NCBI GenBank assembly: GCA_000721275.1
Contig: JOFO01000012.1
Location: 1 to 64,000 of the forward strand
DNA from: Microtetraspora glauca
Lineage (GTDB): Bacteria > Actinomycetota > Actinomycetes > Streptomycetales > Streptomycetaceae
Reading direction: 5' to 3'
Length of the DNA stretch: 64,000 nt
Shown here: positions 59,828 to 64,000 of the stretch, piece by piece
How positions within the stretch are numbered: the stretch's first letter is position 1
Layout: every line of letters starts with the position of its first letter
Position numbers and translations under genes: made by a program
The notes under the pieces: model-generated
Database searches by the model: none
What the model was told of the DNA's origin: nothing
Seen by the model: only the letters and a program-made list of their open reading frames with translations

Positions 59828-61633
59828 TTATGCGTTCTCGGCGAGTTCGAGCCAGCGCATCTCCAACTCTTCACGTTCTCCCGCGAGTTCCCGCAACTCC
59901 GCGTCGAGCTTCGCGACCTTCGCGAAATCCGTCGCGTTCTCGGCGATCTGCGCGTGCAGCTTCGCCTCCTTCTCGGTGATCTTGTCGATCTGCCGCTCGA
60001 CCTTCTGGAGCTCCTTCTTCGCGGCGCGCGCGTCGGCGGCGGAGACGCCGGCGGCGGGCTGCGCGGCGGGGGCGGCGGGCGCCGGGGCCGCCGCCTCGAT
60101 CATCCGCCGGCGCCGCTCCAGGTACTCGTCGATGCCGCGCGGCAGCATCCGCAGGGCCCGGTCGCCGAGCAGGGCGAAGGTGCGGTCGGTGGTCCGCTCC
60201 AGGAAGAACCGGTCGTGGGAGATGACGATCATGGAGCCGGGCCAGCCGTCGAGCAGGTCCTCCAGCTGGGTCAGCGTCTCGATGTCGAGGTCGTTGGTGG
60301 GCTCGTCGAGGAAGAGCACGTTGGGCTCGTCCATGAGGAGGCGCAGCAGCTGGAGGCGGCGGCGCTCACCGCCGGAGAGGTCGCCGACCGGCGTCCACTG
60401 CTTCTCCTTGCCGAAGCCGAACTGCTCGCACAGCTGCCCGGCGGACATCTCCCGGCCCTTGCCGAGGTCGACCCGGTCCCGGATCTGCTGCACGGCCTCC
60501 AGGACGCGCAGCTGCGCGGGCAGCTCGGTGACGTCCTGCGAGAGGTAGGCGAGCCGCACGGTCTTGCCGACGACGATCCGGCCGGCCGGCGGCTGCTTCT
60601 CGCCCTGCGAGACGGCCGCATCCGCCAGTGCCCGCAGGAGTGAGGTCTTGCCCGCGCCGTTGACGCCGACGAGGCCGACGCGGTCACCGGGGCCGAGCTG
60701 CCAGGTGAGGTGCTCCAGAAGCGTCTTGGGACCGGCGGTGACGGTCACGTCCTCCAGGTCGAAGACGGTCTTGCCGAGGCGCGCGTTGGCGAACTTCATC
60801 AGCTCGCTGGTGTCGCGGGGCTCCGGCACGTCCGCGATGAGCGCGTTGGCGGCCTCGATGCGGAAGCGGGGCTTGGAGGTGCGGGCGGGCGCGCCGCGCC
60901 GCAGCCAGGCCAGCTCCTTGCGGACCAGGTTCTGCCGCTTGACCTCCTCGGTGGCGGCGATCCGCTCCCGCTCGGCCCGGGCGAAGACGTAGTCGGAGTA
61001 GCCGCCCTCGTACTCGTACACGGCCCCGCGCTGCACGTCCCACATGCGGGTGCAGACCTGGTCGAGGAACCAGCGGTCGTGGGTGACGCAGACGAGCGCC
61101 GAGCGGCGGTTCTGGAGGTGGCCGGCGAGCCAGGCGATGCCCTCGACGTCCAGGTGGTTCGTCGGCTCGTCGAGGACGATCAGGTCCTGGTCGTCGATGA
61201 GGAGCTTGGCGAGCGCGATGCGGCGGCGCTCGCCGCCGGAGAGCGGGCCGATGACCGTGTCGAGGCCGTTCTCGAAGCCGGGCAGGTCCAGGCCGCCGAA
61301 GAGGCCGGTGAGCACGTCCCGGATCTTGGCGCTGCCGGCCCACTCGTGGTCGGCCATGTCGCCGATGACCTCGTGCCGGATCGTGGCCTTCGGGTCGAGC
61401 GAGTCGTGCTGGGTGAGCACCCCGAGCCGCAGCCCGCCGCTGTGCGTGACCCGGCCGGTGTCGGCCTCCTCCAGGCGCGCCAGCATCCGGATGAGGGTGG
61501 TCTTGCCGTCGCCGTTGCGCCCGACGACGCCGATCCGGTCTCCCTCGGACACGCCGAGCGAGACCCCGTCGAGCAGGGCACGGGTGCCGTACACCTTGCT
61601 GACGTTCTCGACATTGACCAGGTTGACGGCCAC
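59828..61633 (-). CDS. ABC-F family ATPase (Uup/EttA-like)
   Basis: 601 aa. Two ATPase domains without membrane parts: Walker A GRNGDGKTT and GVNGAGKTS; signatures PLSGGERRRIALAKLL and LSGGERRRLQLLRLL; Walker B LIVLDEPTNHLDVEG and VLFLDEPTNDLDIET. A C-terminal coiled coil (KKELQKVERQIDKITEKEAKLHAQI) is that of Uup-type proteins. Members work on the ribosome, some giving antibiotic resistance; the sequence does not decide. GTG 61633. The Ala of the first Walker A is replaced by Asp, as is usual in actinobacterial members. Confidence 0.95.
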   Translation of the reverse strand: MAVNLVNVENVSKVYGTRALLDGVSLGVSEGDRIGVVGRNGDGKTTLIRMLARLEEADTGRVTHSGGLRLGVLTQHDSLDPKATIRHEVIGDMADHEWAGSAKIRDVLTGLFGGLDLPGFENGLDTVIGPLSGGERRRIALAKLLIDDQDLIVLDEPTNHLDVEGIAWLAGHLQNRRSALVCVTHDRWFLDQVCTRMWDVQRGAVYEYEGGYSDYVFARAERERIAATEEVKRQNLVRKELAWLRRGAPARTSKPRFRIEAANALIADVPEPRDTSELMKFANARLGKTVFDLEDVTVTAGPKTLLEHLTWQLGPGDRVGLVGVNGAGKTSLLRALADAAVSQGEKQPPAGRIVVGKTVRLAYLSQDVTELPAQLRVLEAVQQIRDRVDLGKGREMSAGQLCEQFGFGKEKQWTPVGDLSGGERRRLQLLRLLMDEPNVLFLDEPTNDLDIETLTQLEDLLDGWPGSMIVISHDRFFLERTTDRTFALLGDRALRMLPRGIDEYLERRRRMIEAAAPAPAAPAAQPAAGVSAADARAAKKELQKVERQIDKITEKEAKLHAQIAENATDFAKVAKLDAELRELAGEREELEMRWLELAENA

Positions 61634-61697
61634 GTTGACTCCAGTGCGGGGTGATCGATCGACGTCCCAGGGTACGTCCACGGCCCCGGCCGGCGTC

Positions 61698-62984
61698 TCA
61701 CGAGCGGCGGCGGTACCCGGGCCGGTCGACCAGCAGCCAGCCCGCCAGGGCCATCGCGACCGCCGCCGGGGCCGTCACCCGCACCGCGACCAGGGTCGCC
61801 GTGTGCCCCTCCAGCAGGCCGCCGAGGCCCGTCATCGACAGGCCCAGCACGCCCAGCAGGGCCAGCGTGATGCCGAGCGCGGCGAGCGGTCCCGAGCCGC
61901 CGGAGCGGGGCACCGGCGCCGGGGCCTCGAAGCGGCGGAAGACCGCGACCAGCAGGGCCGTCAGCAGCGCCGCCGCCGCCAGCCGGAGCGGCAGCTGGGC
62001 CCACCAGGCGCCGGTCGCCGGCTCCGGCAGGCGTACGCCGAGCGCGAGCATCCCGCCGTACACGCCGAGCATCGCCGTCAGGTGCCACAGGAACGCGGTC
62101 ATCGCGATGCCGTTCGCCGCGACCACCGCCCGCCAGACCCGCGCCCGCGCCGCGAGCCGCGCGCCCGGGCCGCGCAGCAGCTCCACCGCGCCGATCAGCC
62201 ACAGGCCGTGGCAGAGCAGCGCCAGCGTCGGCGGCGCCATGTTCGACACCTTCTCGCCGGGCATCCCGACCATGGACAGCGGGTACGGGCCGAGCGCCAC
62301 GAGCAGGGCCGCGCCCGCGAGCCCCGCGCCGGCCAGGAGCGCCGGGCGGCGGATCATGCCGTCGGCGCGGAGGAAGCCCAGCTGGTGGACGGCGAGCCAG
62401 ACGAAGGCGAAGTTCAGGAACTCGACGTACGGGACCCCGGCGGCGAACCGCAGCACGTCGACGAGGACGGCGGCCCCGGCGAGCCCCGCGAAGGCGCCCC
62501 AGCCGTACCGCTCGTGCGCCCGCAGCAGCGGCGGCGTGAACGCGACCATCGCCAGGTAGATCCCGATGAACCACAGCGGCTGGGTGACCAGCCGCAGCGC
62601 CACCCCGGTCAGCCCGCCGTCCGCGCCCGCCCACTGGAGCAGCAGCGCCGCCGCGCCCCACACGGCGACGAACACCATCGTCGGCCGCAGCAGGCGCCGC
62701 AGCCGGGCCCGCAGGAAGTCGGCGTAGCCGGGGCGGGAGCGGTGGGCGAGGGCGTGCGCGAAGCCGCCGACGAAGAAGAAGACCGGCATGACCTGGAGCG
62801 CCCAGGTGAGGACCTGGAGTCCGGGCACGACGGCGAGCAGGTTCCCGACCCCGCCGGCGGTGACCGCCGCCATCAGCCAGTGGCCGAGGACGACGACGCC
62901 GAGCGAGACGACCCGCAGCAGGTCCACATACCGGTCGCGCGCCGCCGGGGTGGCGGCGGCGAGCTCACGCGCGCTGATTCCCAT
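61698..62984 (-). CDS. Acyltransferase 3 family membrane protein
   Basis: 428 aa, about ten helices. The start RYVDLLRVVSLGVVVLGHWLMA carries the conserved Arg and catalytic-type His of the OatA/acyltransferase-3 group; MPVFFFVGGFAH follows in helix 2. Enzymes of this class O-acylate sugars, lipids or peptidoglycan. Between the ABC-F and ispE genes, same strand. Acceptor unknown. Confidence 0.9.
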   Translation of the reverse strand: MGISARELAAATPAARDRYVDLLRVVSLGVVVLGHWLMAAVTAGGVGNLLAVVPGLQVLTWALQVMPVFFFVGGFAHALAHRSRPGYADFLRARLRRLLRPTMVFVAVWGAAALLLQWAGADGGLTGVALRLVTQPLWFIGIYLAMVAFTPPLLRAHERYGWGAFAGLAGAAVLVDVLRFAAGVPYVEFLNFAFVWLAVHQLGFLRADGMIRRPALLAGAGLAGAALLVALGPYPLSMVGMPGEKVSNMAPPTLALLCHGLWLIGAVELLRGPGARLAARARVWRAVVAANGIAMTAFLWHLTAMLGVYGGMLALGVRLPEPATGAWWAQLPLRLAAAALLTALLVAVFRRFEAPAPVPRSGGSGPLAALGITLALLGVLGLSMTGLGGLLEGHTATLVAVRVTAPAAVAMALAGWLLVDRPGYRRRS

Positions 62985-63079
62985 GCCGGTACGGTCCCGC
63001 GGACCGCACCGGCGCCGACAGGGCGCGGGTACTCAACTCCCGGCTGAGTAGCCCGCGTCCGGGCGCCGGCGGCGGGGGC

Positions 63080-63979
63080 TCAGGCGAGGAGGGTGGCGCC
63101 GGGGGCCGGGGAGGTCGCGGTGTGGGTGGCGCGGCAGGTGCCGGAGGCGCGCAGGGCCTCGGCGACCTGTCCGGCCGCCTCGGCGTCCTTCACCAGGAAC
63201 GCGGTCGTGGGTCCCGAGCCGGAGACCAGGGCCGCGAGGGCGCCCGCCTCGGTGCCGGCCGCGAGGGTGGCGGCCAGCGAGGGGCGCAGGGAGAGCGCCG
63301 CGGGCTGGAGGTCGTTGGCGAGGGCGCCGGCCAGGGCGGCGGTGTCGCCGGAGGCGAGGGCGGCCAGGAGCGCCGGGGAGGCCGCCGGGGCGGGCACGTC
63401 GACGCCTTCGGCGAGGCGGTCGAACTCGCCGTAGACGGCCGGGGTCGACAGTCCGCCGTCGGCGACGGCGAACACCCAGTGGAAGGGTCCGGCGACCGGC
63501 AGCTCGGTCAGCCGCTCGCCGCGGCCGACGCCGAGCGCCGCGCCGCCGACCAGGCTGAAGGGCACGTCCGAGCCCAGCTCGGCGCAGATCTCCAGCAGGA
63601 CCTCGCGCGGGGTGTCCAGGCCCCACAGGGCGTCGCAGGCGAGGAGCGCGCCGGCGCCGTCGGCGCTGCCGCCGGCCATGCCGCCGGCGACCGGGATGGC
63701 CTTGGCGATGTGCAAGTGCACGTCGGGGGTGCGGCCGTGCCGGGCGGCGAGGAGGGTGGCGGCGCGGGCCGCGAGGTTGGAGGCGTCCAGCGGGACCTGG
63801 TCGGCGTCGGGGCCCTCGCAGGTGATCCTCAGCCGGTCGGCGGGGGTCGCGGTCACCTCGTCGTACAGGGAGACCGCGAGGAAGACGTTGGCGAGGTCGT
63901 GGAAGCCGTCGGGGCGGGCCGCGCCCACCGCGAGCTGCACGTTGACCTTGGCGGGCACGCGTACGGTCACCGCGTTCAT
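63080..63979 (-). CDS. ispE: 4-diphosphocytidyl-2-C-methyl-D-erythritol kinase
   Basis: 299 aa. Fourth step of the non-mevalonate (MEP) isoprenoid pathway. GHMP features: VRVPAKVNVQLAVGAARPDGFHDL (substrate), PVAGGMAGGSADGAG (ATP loop) and SGSGPT near the C-terminus. AGGAGAC precedes ATG 63979 at the right edge of the window, so the upstream neighbour (usually ksgA) lies outside. Confidence 0.96.
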   Translation of the reverse strand: MNAVTVRVPAKVNVQLAVGAARPDGFHDLANVFLAVSLYDEVTATPADRLRITCEGPDADQVPLDASNLAARAATLLAARHGRTPDVHLHIAKAIPVAGGMAGGSADGAGALLACDALWGLDTPREVLLEICAELGSDVPFSLVGGAALGVGRGERLTELPVAGPFHWVFAVADGGLSTPAVYGEFDRLAEGVDVPAPAASPALLAALASGDTAALAGALANDLQPAALSLRPSLAATLAAGTEAGALAALVSGSGPTTAFLVKDAEAAGQVAEALRASGTCRATHTATSPAPGATLLA

Positions 63980-64000
63980 GCCGTCTCCTCCGGCTTCTCC

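Overview
The window looks like a contig end from a Streptomyces chromosome (high GC, GTG and TTG starts, GTGA/ATGA stop-start overlaps, WhiJ-like regulators, SCO6745-family protein, LAETG wall anchor). The gene order mfd ... tRNA-Gln, glmU, prs, rplY, pth ... ppc, desaturase, TetR ... galTEK ... ABC-F ... ispE is, from memory, the order of the conserved core in model Streptomyces. The first 37 bases are not genomic: they contain a complete Nextera/Tn5 sequencing adapter, which cuts the first gene, a Ser/Thr kinase.

Layout. 0-7 kb: truncated kinase translationally coupled to a membrane protein; an HTH - N6-adenine methylase - specificity-like fusion whose catalytic motif reads HPPF instead of NPPF; a tandem-repeat extracytoplasmic protein behind a palindrome-covered promoter; acetyltransferase-like protein; HNH lipoprotein; SCO6745-family protein. 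7-20 kb: TetR with a duplicated operator, mfd, a Phd/PIN toxin-antitoxin pair, an FtsX-type ABC exporter, an MFS exporter, an NTF2-like gene under a SoxR/MerR-type box, a WhiJ-like module (DUF397, XRE, ATPase), nitroreductase. 20-30 kb: FG-GAP secreted protein, VOC protein, DivIVA-like coiled coil, then a divergent cluster of polymorphic-toxin type domains (deaminase, WHH nuclease, SUKH-1/-3/-4 and YrhB immunity domains) and an orphan histidine kinase. 30-42 kb: LAGLIDADG-like protein abutting tRNA-Gln, then housekeeping genes, an LAETG-anchored repeat protein, ppc, a desaturase and its likely TetR repressor. 42-49 kb: accessory secreted block (subtilisin-FG-GAP, mini-Rhs phospholipase A2, lipoprotein, FG-GAP protein) containing a perfect 30-bp palindrome. 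49-64 kb: methyltransferase/MarR pair, two LuxR-type regulators flanking galTEK (one with a pseudo-receiver), twin PQQ-propeller membrane proteins, ABC-F ATPase, acyltransferase and ispE.

The best candidate for an unusual system is the 24.1-28.9 kb cluster: two minus-strand proteins that each join a toxin-type catalytic domain to immunity-type domains, opposite a free-standing deaminase and a SUKH-3 protein. The HTH-methylase-specificity fusion with an altered catalytic motif is second. No rRNA, CRISPR array, insertion sequence or prophage was found.
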